DNA of 64,000 bases, taken from Candidatus Laterigemmans baculatus. GTDB taxonomy: Bacteria > Planctomycetota > Planctomycetia > Pirellulales > Pirellulaceae. Positions 45,304-53,954 of this stretch are shown piece after piece (within the stretch, counting starts at the first letter, position 1; the number at the start of each line of letters is the position of its first letter). The DNA lies in the NCBI RefSeq assembly GCF_010367455.1, contig NZ_WRPR01000002.1, positions 1 through 64,000 on the forward strand, written 5' to 3'. The notes under the pieces are model-generated. The model made no database searches. It had not been told where the DNA came from and saw only the letters and a list, made by a program, of their open reading frames with translations. A program made the translations under genes and the position numbers.

Positions 45304-45323
45304 GTCAGCCTTTCCAGGCTGAC
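45304..45323. repeat. short inverted repeat
   Basis: GTCAGCCT and AGGCTGAC arms flank TTCC. It sits just upstream of the lipoprotein gene and next to the GCTAGCG element. Confidence 0.6.
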
Positions 45324-45335
45324 AAAGTGTGTTAG

Positions 45336-45475
45336 ATCAGCCGCAGCGCGCTAGCGTCCGGTTCTCACGGCGTTTTCGAGAACCGGGGGCTAGCGCCCGG
45401 CGGCTGATGAATAATCCGGGCTAGCGCCCGGCGGCTGATGGAGGATTCGGGCTACCGCGTGGCGGCTGTTGAGTA
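45336..45475. repeat. ATCAGCCGC/GCTAGCG palindromic element, copy 1
   Basis: Inverted arms ATCAGCCGC...GCTAGCGTCCGGTTCTC (45336-45366) and GAGAACCGGGGGCTAGCGC...GCGGCTGAT (to 45408). The right-end unit is repeated twice more (to 45440 and to about 45475). A related copy lies at 52906. It separates the lipoprotein and kdsA genes. Confidence 0.85.
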
Positions 45476-45482
45476 AGGTGGA

Positions 45483-46331
45483 CTACGCAGGACGGACGGC
45501 GGCTCGGACTCGGGCGAGTTGTTCGAGCAGTAGCGGGATCGCGTGGAGCGGCACCATGTTCGGTCCGTCGCTCGGGGAGCGATCGGGATCGGGGTGGGTT
45601 TCGAGGAACACCGCATCGACTCCCACCGCCACGGCGGCGCGGGCCAGCGGCGGGACCATCTCGCGGTTGCCACCGGTGGCCCCCTCGAGACCGCCGGGAC
45701 GCTGGACGCTGTGGGTCGCGTCGAACACGACTGGCACGCCGAGGGCTCGCATGGCCGGCAAGCCGGTCATGTCGTTGACCAGGCGGCCGTAACCGAAAAA
45801 CGTCCCTCGTTCGCAGAGCAGGACGCCGCCGGCCCCCCCGCCGCGAAGTTTATCGACGACGTACCGCATGTCCTCGGGGGCCATGAACTGGCCTTTCTTC
45901 ACGTTCACCGGTCGATGGGTCGCGGCGGCGGCCAGCAGCAGGTCGGTCTGCCGGGCCAAAAACGCCGGGATCTGCAGCAGGTCGCAGACGGCCGCCACCG
46001 CTGCGGCCTGGTCGGGCAAATGGACATCGGTCGTCACCGGCAACCCGCTGCGGTGAGCGACTTCGGCCAGCATTTCCAGTCCTTGCTCGAGCCCGGGGCC
46101 GCGCAAGCTGGTGCGGCTGGTGCGATTGGCTTTGTCGAACGAGGCTTTGAAGATCAGCTGCAGCCCCAACCGCTCGGTCGCTTCGCGGAGTCGCAGGGCG
46201 ATCTCGGTCGCCGCGTCGACGGTTTCCAGCACGCACGGGCCGGCAATGATCGTGAGCGGCCGCTCGGGGCCGATCTGCACCTGCTTCGCCGAGCCGGTCC
46301 CCACCGCCACGCCCGCGATCTCCACGCCCAC
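45483..46331 (-). CDS. kdsA: 3-deoxy-8-phosphooctulonate synthase (KDO8P synthase)
   Basis: Condenses PEP with arabinose-5-phosphate, the first committed step to the Kdo sugar of lipopolysaccharide. The 282-residue product shows [13 protein letters not shown] near residue 30, [11 protein letters not shown] near 65, [13 protein letters not shown] near 107, [16 protein letters not shown] and [11 protein letters not shown] with its HPDPD end. All match KdsA. The GTG at 46331 gives the usual 280-residue length. A TTG at 46466 that overlaps the previous stop (TTGA) is an alternative but would add three 21-bp repeats of GSGELAT. It may be co-transcribed with the lipid kinase. Confidence 0.95.
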   Translation of the reverse strand: MGVEIAGVAVGTGSAKQVQIGPERPLTIIAGPCVLETVDAATEIALRLREATERLGLQLIFKASFDKANRTSRTSLRGPGLEQGLEMLAEVAHRSGLPVTTDVHLPDQAAAVAAVCDLLQIPAFLARQTDLLLAAAATHRPVNVKKGQFMAPEDMRYVVDKLRGGGAGGVLLCERGTFFGYGRLVNDMTGLPAMRALGVPVVFDATHSVQRPGGLEGATGGNREMVPPLARAAVAVGVDAVFLETHPDPDRSPSDGPNMVPLHAIPLLLEQLARVRAAVRPA

Positions 46332-46347
46332 GCGGCTCGCGTCGGGC

Positions 46348-46410
46348 AGTTCGCCGCTGCCGGTGGCCAGTTCGCCGCTGCCGGTGGCCAGTTCGCCGCT
46401 GCCGGTGGGG
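46348..46410. repeat. tandem array, three 21-bp units
   Basis: Units AGTTCGCCGCTGCCGGTGGC(C/G) at 46348, 46369 and 46390. It lies between the lipid-kinase gene and the proposed kdsA start, in frame with kdsA if a longer start is used. Confidence 0.9.
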
Positions 46411-46462
46411 CGCGATTCCGAGTCATGGGAGCCGGTCGCGGTCGACGGTTCAGGAGAAGCGG

Positions 46463-47542
46463 TCAACGGGAATCTCGGGGGTTCGGTGGCTGGGGTTGGT
46501 TCGGCAAGCGGAGCGTGACTCGCTGCGGAGCGACGCGAATTTCGAGCGGGAGGCGTCCCACGTAATCGCCATCGAGTTGGACCGCCAAGGGAGTTTCGGA
46601 GGAGAACCGAAAGTGCTCGCTGCGGACTCGGTGGACGTCGGGCCAGCGCGCGTGCCGACCGCAGATCACGCCGCCGAGATACCGCAGCCCGTGCAACAAT
46701 GACCCATCGCGAAGCCCGCAAAAATCGAGCAGCCCGTCGGTTTCATCCGCGCCGGCCTCGACCGCTAAGCCTGCCGCATATCGTGGCAGATTGAACACTA
46801 GCGCCCACGCGACCGTCAACGGATCGCCGTCGGCCTCGCTCCCGAACTGCTCGACACGGACCGGCGGATATCGATAGCTACGCAGCGTCGCCAGGATCGG
46901 TTTGGCGTAACTGATGCGGCGGATGTGGCCTCTCCGGGTCAGGTGCATCCGCCGCACGACCTGAGCGTCGAAACCGACCGAAGCCATCACCAAGAACATC
47001 CGCTCGCGGGACCGACGGCGTGGTTGCGTGGCGTCCCCGAAGCGAGCGATTCCCGCGTCGATCCGCAACGAGCGGCCGCGAAGGATCGTTTCGGCCGCCG
47101 CCTCGGGAAGATTGCTGACCCCGTAGTGCCGCGCGACGAGATTCTCCGTCCCCAGCGGCAGCGGCATGATCGGAACCGAGGCCGGCATCAGAGAGGCCAT
47201 GAGGTTCAGCGTCCCGTCTCCGCCGGCGGCAACCACGCACGGAGGGCGGCCGCCCTCGAGCGCTTCGTCGACGCGGTGGCGAAGGGTCGCGAGGTCCGAA
47301 TGCATTTCAACGCGGAGGTCGGCCGCTGCCAGTTTTTGCCGGAGCAACTCCAAGCGATCGCGACCGGCCCCCGAGCCCGCTTTGGGGCTGCTCGCGATCA
47401 CCACCGTGTCGCCGCTCCGCAGTTCGCCCGCAACCCCCTCGGTCGTTCCCTCCGCCGTTCCCGGCTCAGGAGGAACGTGCGACCCCGCGGCTCCACCGGG
47501 CGCTGCGGGAGGTCGGCGTTCGGGGGAAGTGGGTTTGTGCAT
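46463..47542 (-). CDS. diacylglycerol-kinase-family lipid kinase (YegS/BmrU-like)
   Basis: Phosphorylates a diacylglycerol or related lipid. The 359-residue protein has a long Pro/Gly-rich N-terminal extension (about 45 residues) then [12 protein letters not shown] near 50, the nucleotide-binding GGDGTLN near 106, [12 protein letters not shown] near 127 and a C-terminal [18 protein letters not shown] region. In the usual GTxND motif the D position reads L (GTENL). The core is convincing, the lipid substrate unknown. Start could be later than the initial Met because of the odd extension. Confidence 0.88.
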   Translation of the reverse strand: MHKPTSPERRPPAAPGGAAGSHVPPEPGTAEGTTEGVAGELRSGDTVVIASSPKAGSGAGRDRLELLRQKLAAADLRVEMHSDLATLRHRVDEALEGGRPPCVVAAGGDGTLNLMASLMPASVPIMPLPLGTENLVARHYGVSNLPEAAAETILRGRSLRIDAGIARFGDATQPRRRSRERMFLVMASVGFDAQVVRRMHLTRRGHIRRISYAKPILATLRSYRYPPVRVEQFGSEADGDPLTVAWALVFNLPRYAAGLAVEAGADETDGLLDFCGLRDGSLLHGLRYLGGVICGRHARWPDVHRVRSEHFRFSSETPLAVQLDGDYVGRLPLEIRVAPQRVTLRLPNQPQPPNPRDSR

Positions 47543-47676
47543 GGGAGGAAGGGGGTGAGAGGGGGAGCGAAAAGTTTGCTGCGCGGCGCGGTTTCGCGAC
47601 CTATTCTTCCGAGCAGGGTCCCTGCGTTCGAGGCTGCCATCGCATTTCCAAACACCGCTCTAAAAAGCTTGGCGTC

Positions 47677-48150
47677 GTGAAAGCCATCCGTCGTTATTGG
47701 GTTACGGGTCTGATTCTGGTCATGGTCGGGGTCCATGCTGCCATTATCGGATATATCCGCAATCAGTTGTCGATGCTGGAAACGGCTCAAGTCACGGCGG
47801 TCACCGTGGGCAGTTTCCGCTTCCGCACGCTGCAGGACCCGTCGCATATTCACTCGTTCCGGCTGCACGCCGTCCTAGAGCCCACGCAGCGCTACCGCGC
47901 TACGGAACGCATCGAGCAAATGCGGCTGGAGATCCACGAATCCTCCGAGCAACTGTTGCGGCAGGTCGAACCGAGTTGGTTGGCCGATCCGACGCAAGAA
48001 GAACTCCGCGGGCGACTGCTCGAAGTCGTCCTGCGACATCTGAACGAACCGCTCGTCCAACGGATGCTGATCACCGACTGGCTCAGCCTCCCGGTCCAGC
48101 CCGTCAAAAGCTCCGACCAAACGTTCGCCAACGTGTCCGGTCCGTTGTAG
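47677..48150 (+). CDS. FliL-like single-pass membrane protein
   Basis: A 157-residue protein starting with a GTG. Residues 8-28 form one transmembrane segment (VTGLILVMVGVHAAIIGYI). The soluble remainder has a late segment EELRGRLLEVVLRHLNEPLVQRMLITDWLSLPVQ (about 107-140) that resembles the C-terminal half of FliL, in which a pair of helices precedes a VLFTDFVVQ-type strand. No flagellar genes are nearby, so the call rests on the weak alignment. If correct, it may be an orphan FliL-like protein. It could instead be an unrelated small membrane protein. Confidence 0.5.
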   Translation: MKAIRRYWVTGLILVMVGVHAAIIGYIRNQLSMLETAQVTAVTVGSFRFRTLQDPSHIHSFRLHAVLEPTQRYRATERIEQMRLEIHESSEQLLRQVEPSWLADPTQEELRGRLLEVVLRHLNEPLVQRMLITDWLSLPVQPVKSSDQTFANVSGPL

Positions 48151-48181
48151 GGCTCAGTGAGGAAATCGGTGGATTCGATAG

Positions 48182-48336
48182 TTTTGAGCCGTAGGCGCTA
48201 GCCTCGGGCCTCGCGACCCCAGGCATTTCCGTAGCGGAACCCGCGGCTAGCGCCGTCGGCTCACCCGCGGCTAGCGCCGTCGGCTCACCCGCGGCTAGCG
48301 CCGTCGGCTCACCCGCGGCTAGCGCCGTCGGCTCAG
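48182..48336. repeat. GCTAGCGCC element with four 24-bp right-end units
   Basis: Left end TTTTGAGCCGTAGGCGCTAG at 48182, then about 38 bases, then four tandem copies of a 24-bp unit beginning CCGCGGCTAGCGCCGTCGGC at 48241, 48265, 48289 and 48313. The same element in opposite orientation is at 61958-62081. It separates the FliL-like and DUF6702 genes; no gene lies within 48151-48380. Confidence 0.9.
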
Positions 48337-48380
48337 GGTTTTTTTCATGGTCTCCACTCGACGGCGCGGATGGTTGCTGC

Positions 48381-48887
48381 CTACTCCGGCACGCGCTCGG
48401 TCGGGTTGCCGCGGGTCGTGCGGAGGGCCACCGGAGGGTCGGTCCGGAGCAACTGCAGCGTGTTGATCTGCGTCGGCTCGGTCTCGAAGATCACCCGGTT
48501 GGTCAGCCAAACCGGAGCCTCGGCCGCCGGACGCTCCAGTTCAAAGTAAACCCAGACGTACCGCACTTCGTCCTCGACCCCCACCCAGTGGAACCGGGCT
48601 CGCCGCTGAACCCGCTGCTCCGCCGCGTCGCCGGCCGCCGCGGCGGGGGAGTCGGAAAGATAGATTGTGCCGGCCAAATAGTCGCTGAGCAGTTTTTTTG
48701 TCGACTCGGCCGACTCTTTCTCGAGGACAATCCGCCGCCCGGTCGCCTCGCTGAGCGCCGCGTCCAGGTCTCGCGGATGCAGTCGCAGCGCGATCTTCAG
48801 CCGGCTGTGGTCGGCGTTCCACTGCGCTTCGGCAACGCTGACGTGAAACGGGTGCCATAGCAAAGCGACAAACAACGCAGCAGCCAT
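48381..48887 (-). CDS. DUF6702 family protein, likely exported
   Basis: A 168-residue protein that begins with a short hydrophobic stretch (MAAALFVALLWHPFHVSVAEAQW). The family signature HPFHVSVAEAQWNAD followed by LKIALRLHPRDLDAAL is clear. Function is unknown; members are often found with M1 peptidases in Bacteroidetes and Planctomycetes. Here the peptidase gene ends two bases upstream, so the two are almost certainly co-expressed. The short N-terminal signal may be truncated, and an upstream start inside the peptidase gene is possible. Confidence 0.82.
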   Translation of the reverse strand: MAAALFVALLWHPFHVSVAEAQWNADHSRLKIALRLHPRDLDAALSEATGRRIVLEKESAESTKKLLSDYLAGTIYLSDSPAAAAGDAAEQRVQRRARFHWVGVEDEVRYVWVYFELERPAAEAPVWLTNRVIFETEPTQINTLQLLRTDPPVALRTTRGNPTERVPE

Positions 48888-48889
48888 CG

Positions 48890-51448
48890 CTAGTTCTCCT
48901 CCGCGGCTTCGGCCTCGGCTTCAGTGGGTTGCGCCGCCGCCGGGTCTTGCTCCGCCGCCGGTGGTTCCCCCGCCTCGGGCTGATTCAAGCTCGGTTTCTC
49001 CGAGTCCGGCTTTTTGACTTCGAGTAACTCCTTCTCGGGTGACTCTTTACCATCCTTCTTTTGCTTGGTTTTCGCCCGTTCTTCCTCGGCCTTCTGCTCG
49101 CGTTTGCGGGCCTGCTTCATGGGATTGTCCGCCTCCTTGTCTTTGAACAATTCGAAGCGTGTCGGCTCGAGCTTGGGAGGCCAATGGTTGTTGGAGTATT
49201 CGGTGTCGGCCGTTTGCCGCCGCGGGTCGAGTTCCAATCGCGCGAGTTCCTTGTCGGCGATGATCAGTTTTTTGACCTCGCTGCTGTTTCGCCGCCAGAT
49301 CTCCGCGGGGATTTCGAGCAATTCGCTCGTGCCATCGGTGTAGTGGATGCGGAGGATGATCGGCATGACCAGTCCTCCCTGATTGGTGAAGGTTACAACG
49401 TAGAAGTTCGATTTCCGCTTGATCAACCGCTTTTCTTCGTCGTCGAGCGAGTCGACGAACCGCTGAAAAGCTTTGCGATCGTCGGGGAAAACTTCCAAGT
49501 CATCGTAGTCGTTGTAAAAATCTTTCAAGCCGGGATACAGGTCGACGAATTTGGGAAGACTTTCGTTTCTCGCGTTCGACAGGGTTGGTTCCTCGGCTTC
49601 ACGCTCGCGACGCTTGCGGTCGGCCCGTTCGTCGGGATCGCCGCTGTCGATCTTGTAGAGTTGGACTTGGGAGATCGCGATATCGACGTGGTCGGTGGAG
49701 TAGAACCAGCCTCGCCAAAACCAGTCGAGATCGACGCCCGAGGCATCTTCCATGGTGCGAAAGAAATCGGCGGGAGTCGGGCGTTTGAATTTCCATCGCC
49801 GGGCATATTCCTTAAACGCGAAGTCAAATAGCTCTCGCCCCAGGATGGTTTCGCGAAGAATGTTCAGGGCCGTCGCCGGTTTGGCGTAGGCATTGGGACC
49901 AAATTGCAGGATCGATTCGCTGTTGGTCATGATCGGGACTTGATTGGTGCCCCGCATATAACTGGCGATATCGGCCGGTTCGCCGCGACGGCTGGGATAT
50001 TCCTCTTCCCATTCTTGCTCGGCGAGATATTGCAGAAAGGTATTGAGCCCTTCGTCCATCCAGGTCCATTGGCGTTCGTCGCTGTTGACGATCATCGGGA
50101 AATAGTTGTGCCCAACCTCGTGGATGATGACCGAGATCAACCCGTATTTGGTCCGCTCCGAGTACGTGCCGTCGGCGTCGGGCCGGGGGCCGTTGAAGCA
50201 GATCATCGGGTACTCCATCCCATAGATTGGTCCATTGACGCTGATCGCCGTCGGGTAGGGATACTCAAAGGTGTAACGTCCATAAACATTCAGTGTATGG
50301 ATGATCGAAGCGGTCGAGTATTGGCTCCAGAGCGGTTCGGCTTCGCGCGGATAGTACGACATCGCCATCACGCGATGGCCGCCGACGTTGTGCCCCATCG
50401 CGTCCCAGATAAATTTTCGACTGCTGGCGAAGGCGAAGTCGCGAACATTTTCCGCTTCGAAAATCCACGTCTTAGTTTTTTTGTTTGCTGGGGCCACGTT
50501 CTTCTTGGCTTCTTCAGCTTTCTTGGCTTCGTCTGGCGTGACGATGAAGACCGGTTTCTCGGCGGTGGCCGCTTTGTCGAGCCGCTCTCGCTGGGTTTCT
50601 GAGAGGACGTCTGCGGGGTTTTGCAGAGTCCCCGTCGCCGCCACGATATGGTCGGCCGGAGCGGTAATTGCGACGCGATAGTTACCCAGCTCGAGCGTGA
50701 ATTCACCGAACCCCAGGAACTGTTTGTGCTGCCAGCCGGTGTAGTCGGTATAAGCCACGACTCGGGGATACCACTGGGCAATCTCATAGATGTAGTTGCC
50801 GTCGTCTTCGAAGAACTCGTACCCGGCGCGGGCTCGCAGCAGCGTCGCATCGACGATGTTGTATGAGTATTCGATGCGGAGCCGGCTGGACGTATCCGGC
50901 GTCAAAGGAGCCGGCAGATCGACTCGCATCATCGTGTCGACGATGGTGTACGGCAGTTTTTGACCCTCGCCATCGGTCACGGCGGTGATCTTGTAGCCGC
51001 CATCGAACGATTCGCTCGTCAGCACCGACCGCAGCGTCGTGAAGGGGACTTTGGTGCCAAAGCCGGGGGCCACGGCGGTGCGGTTCGCCGTGGAATCGGG
51101 TCGAAAGCGGTTCTGGTCCAGCTGCAACCAGACGTACCGCAACGACTGCGGCGAGTGATTCGTGTAGACGATCTCCACGCTCCCGCTGAGCCGCTGGCGG
51201 TCGTCGTCGAGCGCGATGTCGATCACGTAGTCGGCCCGCTGTTGCCAGTACTGCGGCCCAGGCTCGCCGGAGGCGGTGCGATACACGTTGGGCGTCGGCA
51301 GCCATTCTTCCAGCTGCCGGAACGCGTCGGGGCGGTTTTCGTTCTTGGCGTTCGGAGCGGGCTGGGCGGAGGCGGTTCGCGTCGGTCCCAACCACACCAC
51401 GGCCGCGAGGAGGGCCAGGAGCGATTGACGGATTCGGAATCGGAGCAT
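48890..51448 (-). CDS. exported M1-family (gluzincin) aminopeptidase
   Basis: A zinc aminopeptidase in 852 residues with a signal peptide (LLALLAAVVWLGPTRTASA, cleavage near residue 28). The HExxH motif HEVGHN lies at about residues 442-447, with the third zinc ligand in WMDEGLNTF 18 residues later (about 465). The exopeptidase signature is replaced by the YGMEYP segment near 400; the usual GAMEN motif is not obvious. The C-terminal 80 residues are highly charged (Lys/Glu-rich). The start at 51448 gives the signal peptide; the longer frame to 51784 runs through tandem repeats. Next to the DUF6702 gene. Confidence 0.88.
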   Translation of the reverse strand: MLRFRIRQSLLALLAAVVWLGPTRTASAQPAPNAKNENRPDAFRQLEEWLPTPNVYRTASGEPGPQYWQQRADYVIDIALDDDRQRLSGSVEIVYTNHSPQSLRYVWLQLDQNRFRPDSTANRTAVAPGFGTKVPFTTLRSVLTSESFDGGYKITAVTDGEGQKLPYTIVDTMMRVDLPAPLTPDTSSRLRIEYSYNIVDATLLRARAGYEFFEDDGNYIYEIAQWYPRVVAYTDYTGWQHKQFLGFGEFTLELGNYRVAITAPADHIVAATGTLQNPADVLSETQRERLDKAATAEKPVFIVTPDEAKKAEEAKKNVAPANKKTKTWIFEAENVRDFAFASSRKFIWDAMGHNVGGHRVMAMSYYPREAEPLWSQYSTASIIHTLNVYGRYTFEYPYPTAISVNGPIYGMEYPMICFNGPRPDADGTYSERTKYGLISVIIHEVGHNYFPMIVNSDERQWTWMDEGLNTFLQYLAEQEWEEEYPSRRGEPADIASYMRGTNQVPIMTNSESILQFGPNAYAKPATALNILRETILGRELFDFAFKEYARRWKFKRPTPADFFRTMEDASGVDLDWFWRGWFYSTDHVDIAISQVQLYKIDSGDPDERADRKRREREAEEPTLSNARNESLPKFVDLYPGLKDFYNDYDDLEVFPDDRKAFQRFVDSLDDEEKRLIKRKSNFYVVTFTNQGGLVMPIILRIHYTDGTSELLEIPAEIWRRNSSEVKKLIIADKELARLELDPRRQTADTEYSNNHWPPKLEPTRFELFKDKEADNPMKQARKREQKAEEERAKTKQKKDGKESPEKELLEVKKPDSEKPSLNQPEAGEPPAAEQDPAAAQPTEAEAEAAEEN

Positions 51449-51513
51449 GGCTAGCCAGCGGGTGGAGCAATAGGAAACAACCGGCCCCAGTGTAGTCGCG
51501 CCGCGGCGAGCGA

Positions 51514-51585
51514 GTGGGGCGTTGCCAGGGCGTGGGGCGTTGCCAGGGCGTGGGGCGTTGCCAGGGCGTGGGGCGTTGCCAGGGC
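51514..51585. repeat. tandem array, four 18-bp units
   Basis: Units GTGGGGCGTTGCCAGGGC start at 51514, 51532, 51550 and 51568. It lies in the divergent region between the peptidase and eboE genes. Confidence 0.92.
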
Positions 51586-51619
51586 GCGAGGCAAGGGGCA
51601 TCCTAAACGGGACCTGCTC

Positions 51620-52906
51620 GTGACGGATTCCCCCGCCTGCGAAACCCGCTCCCGTAAATCCCGAGTTGATCGATTGCCTGAGCCCCGTTGGACGACCGGT
51701 TATTGCACGAACGTTCACGCGGGCACCGATCTGGCGTCGATCCGCGAAAATCTCTCGCAGTACGCGATCGCGGTGCGCGAGCAAGTGGTCGCCGCTGGTG
51801 ACCAGCCGATGGGCGCCGGTTTACCGATGGGTGTGGGGCTGTGGGTTCCGGCCGAAGCGGCTCATCAACTGACCGACCGAAGTGCGGCCGAGGAGTTCGC
51901 CCAGTGGCTGGCCGAGGCGAAGCTGCTCCCCTTCACCTTCAACGGGTTTCCATACGGCAACTTTCATCAGGCGGTCGTCAAGCATAAGGTGTACGAGCCT
52001 GCGTGGTGGCAGCCCGAGCGCCGCCAGTACACGTCGGAGCTGATCGGGATCCTCGACGCGCTGCTTCCGCCCGGCCGCATCGGATCGATCAGCACGCTGC
52101 CGCTCGGCTGGGGCACGAGCGGCTGGGGAACGGCCAGCGGCGATGAGCTCAACGCGGCAGCGGCGAACCTCGGGTCGATCGCCGAGGAGCTCCGCCGGCT
52201 GGAAGACAGGACGGGGCGGCGGATCGTGCTGGCGATTGAACCCGAGCCGGGATGCTGTCTCGATACCTCGGCCGACGTGGTTCAGTTCTTCGACCGCTAC
52301 TTTCCCAAGCCCGAGAGCCGCCGGTATCTGACGGTTTGTCACGACATCTGCCACGCGGAAGTGATGTACGAGTCGCAGGCGGACGTGCTGCGGCGGTACG
52401 CGGAGTACGGGATCGTCGTTGGCAAAGTCCAAGTCAGCAGCGCGATCGACGTCCGCTGGGCCGAGATGGACAGCGAGGCTCGGCAAGCGGCGGTCGAGCA
52501 GCTTTCGCGGTTCGCCGAGGACCGCTACCTCCACCAGACCGGGCGGCTGCTCGGCAACGGCAGCCGGCGGTGGGTCGACGATCTGCCGCAGTGGCTCGAC
52601 CAGCTTTCGCGGGACCCGTCGCTGGCTGCCGGTGACCGCAGCTGGCGAGTCCACTTCCATGTGCCGATCTACCTCGAACAGTTCGGTCGACTGCATGCCA
52701 CGCGGGAAGCGATTGGCGAGTGCCTGCGGGCGTGGACGCGGATGCCAAGCGAGCTGCGGACCGATCACTTGGAAGTCGAGACCTACGCCTGGGGCGTGCT
52801 CCCTGCGGAGCTGCAGCATTCGGGGTTGGCCGACTCCATCGCCACCGAGATGCAGTGGCTGCACCAAACGCTCGCGGAGATCGAGGCGGAGGGAACGGGG
52901 TTTTGA
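51620..52906 (+). CDS. eboE: EboE family protein (metabolite-traffic TIM-barrel protein)
   Basis: A 428-residue protein recognised as EboE by its start (GYCTNVHAGTDLASIRENL near residue 29), LGWGTSGWG near 155, EPEPGCCLDTSADVV near 210 and CHDICHAEVMYE near 240, and its xylose-isomerase-like TIM-barrel pattern with metal-binding Glu and His residues. The ebo gene set is linked to movement of secondary metabolite precursors in cyanobacteria. The other ebo genes (eboA-D, eboF) are not in this window. The start could be at codons later than 51620. The stop codon overlaps the start of a palindromic repeat. Confidence 0.85.
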   Translation: MTDSPACETRSRKSRVDRLPEPRWTTGYCTNVHAGTDLASIRENLSQYAIAVREQVVAAGDQPMGAGLPMGVGLWVPAEAAHQLTDRSAAEEFAQWLAEAKLLPFTFNGFPYGNFHQAVVKHKVYEPAWWQPERRQYTSELIGILDALLPPGRIGSISTLPLGWGTSGWGTASGDELNAAAANLGSIAEELRRLEDRTGRRIVLAIEPEPGCCLDTSADVVQFFDRYFPKPESRRYLTVCHDICHAEVMYESQADVLRRYAEYGIVVGKVQVSSAIDVRWAEMDSEARQAAVEQLSRFAEDRYLHQTGRLLGNGSRRWVDDLPQWLDQLSRDPSLAAGDRSWRVHFHVPIYLEQFGRLHATREAIGECLRAWTRMPSELRTDHLEVETYAWGVLPAELQHSGLADSIATEMQWLHQTLAEIEAEGTGF

Positions 52907-52979
52907 TCAGCCGCCACGCGCTAGCGTCCGGTTCCCGGGGAAATGCAAAGAACCGGACGCAAGAAGCGTGGCGGCTGAT
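52906..52979. repeat. ATCAGCCGC/GCTAGCG palindromic element, copy 2
   Basis: Arms ATCAGCCGCCACGC...GTCCGGTTC and GAACCGGACGC...GCGTGGCGGCTGAT (52906-52979), an imperfect inverted repeat. Related to 45336-45475. The last A of the eboE stop codon is its first base. Confidence 0.85.
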
Positions 52980-52995
52980 GGCCCAAGAGCCCGAT

Positions 52996-53014
52996 CCTCC
53001 CCGGGGGGAGGGTG
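52996..53014. repeat. end-only remnant of the nested-palindrome element
   Basis: CCTCCCCGGGGGGAGGGTG resembles the joined outer ends of the 125-bp element. It lies 35 bases upstream of pdxJ. Confidence 0.5.
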
Positions 53015-53048
53015 AAGGAAATCACCATTACAACCAGGAATTGAGACG

Positions 53049-53777
53049 ATGATCGAATTGGGGGTCAACATCGACCATGTTGCCACGCTTCGCCAAGCCC
53101 GTCGGACGTACGAGCCCGATCCGGTGATCGCGGCGGCGATGGCCGAGCAAGGGGGGGCCGATGGGATCACGTTTCACCTCCGCGAGGATCGCCGCCATAT
53201 CCAGGACCGGGATGTGGAGCTGCTGCTGCGGACGGTTTCCGTCAAAACGAATTTCGAGCTGGCCTGCGCCGACGAGGTGGTGGGAATCGCTTGCCGGTTG
53301 CGGCCCACCTGGGCGCTGCTCGTCCCGGAGAAACGCGAGGAGGTGACGACCGAGGGAGGGCTGAACGTGTTGGCCGATCGCGGCCGCGTCGCCGCTTCGA
53401 TCGCCCAGCTTCGCGAAGCGGGGATTTTGGTCAGCCTGTTCCTCGACCCCGATCCGGCTCAAGTGGCCGCGGCCGCGGAGTTGGGGAGCGACGCGGTGGA
53501 ACTCCACACCGGCCCGTACGCGCTGGCCCGCGGCGAAGAGCAGCAAGCGGAACTCGAGCGGCTGCGGGTGGCGGCGGCGGAGACGACCGCCGCTGGGATG
53601 CGGGTCCACGCCGGACATGGGCTGAACTACACCAACGTCCGCCCCGTGGCGGCGATTCCGGCGATGGTCGAGCTCAATATCGGCCACTCGATCGTTTCGC
53701 GGGCCGTCTTCGTGGGAATGCGGGAAGCGGTCGCCGAGATGCGGCGCATCCTCGACGTCGTCGCGCCCCGGGGCTAG
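53049..53777 (+). CDS. pdxJ: pyridoxine 5'-phosphate synthase
   Basis: Condenses 3-amino-2-oxopropyl phosphate with 1-deoxyxylulose-5-phosphate, the last ring-forming step of vitamin B6 synthesis. The 242-residue product starts [18 protein letters not shown] and shows [17 protein letters not shown] near residue 41 and [11 protein letters not shown] near 192, with the catalytic histidines and Glu in place. Length is exact for the family. Downstream of it lies the 23-bp inverted repeat; no other pdx gene is near. Confidence 0.97.
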   Translation: MIELGVNIDHVATLRQARRTYEPDPVIAAAMAEQGGADGITFHLREDRRHIQDRDVELLLRTVSVKTNFELACADEVVGIACRLRPTWALLVPEKREEVTTEGGLNVLADRGRVAASIAQLREAGILVSLFLDPDPAQVAAAAELGSDAVELHTGPYALARGEEQQAELERLRVAAAETTAAGMRVHAGHGLNYTNVRPVAAIPAMVELNIGHSIVSRAVFVGMREAVAEMRRILDVVAPRG

Positions 53778-53794
53778 CTGGACGGGGCGTCATT

Positions 53795-53854
53795 GTCGCC
53801 TTTCGCTCCGCGAAAGTTGCGCAGAAACGCTACTTTCGCGGAGCGAAAGGCGAC
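53795..53854. repeat. perfect 23-bp inverted repeat
   Basis: Arms GTCGCCTTTCGCTCCGCGAA...(53795-53817) and its exact complement ACTTTCGCGGAGCGAAAGGC...(53832-53854) flank a 14-base loop. It is the only intergenic signal between pdxJ and phoD and could act as a terminator hairpin or as a repeat copy. Confidence 0.9.
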
Positions 53855-53954
53855 TATCGCAGCGTGAATTTTCGGTGTGCAGCGCGGGCAGCGGGCGGAG
53901 GCGTTTGCTAAGGTTGGAATCGCTTCATTCCTCCCATGTGCTTCGGAGTCCGCA

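Noticed and set aside
48241-48336. Possible CRISPR array of four 24-bp repeats
   Set aside because: The units are adjacent with no spacers, and the unit also occurs as part of a dispersed element. No cas gene is present.
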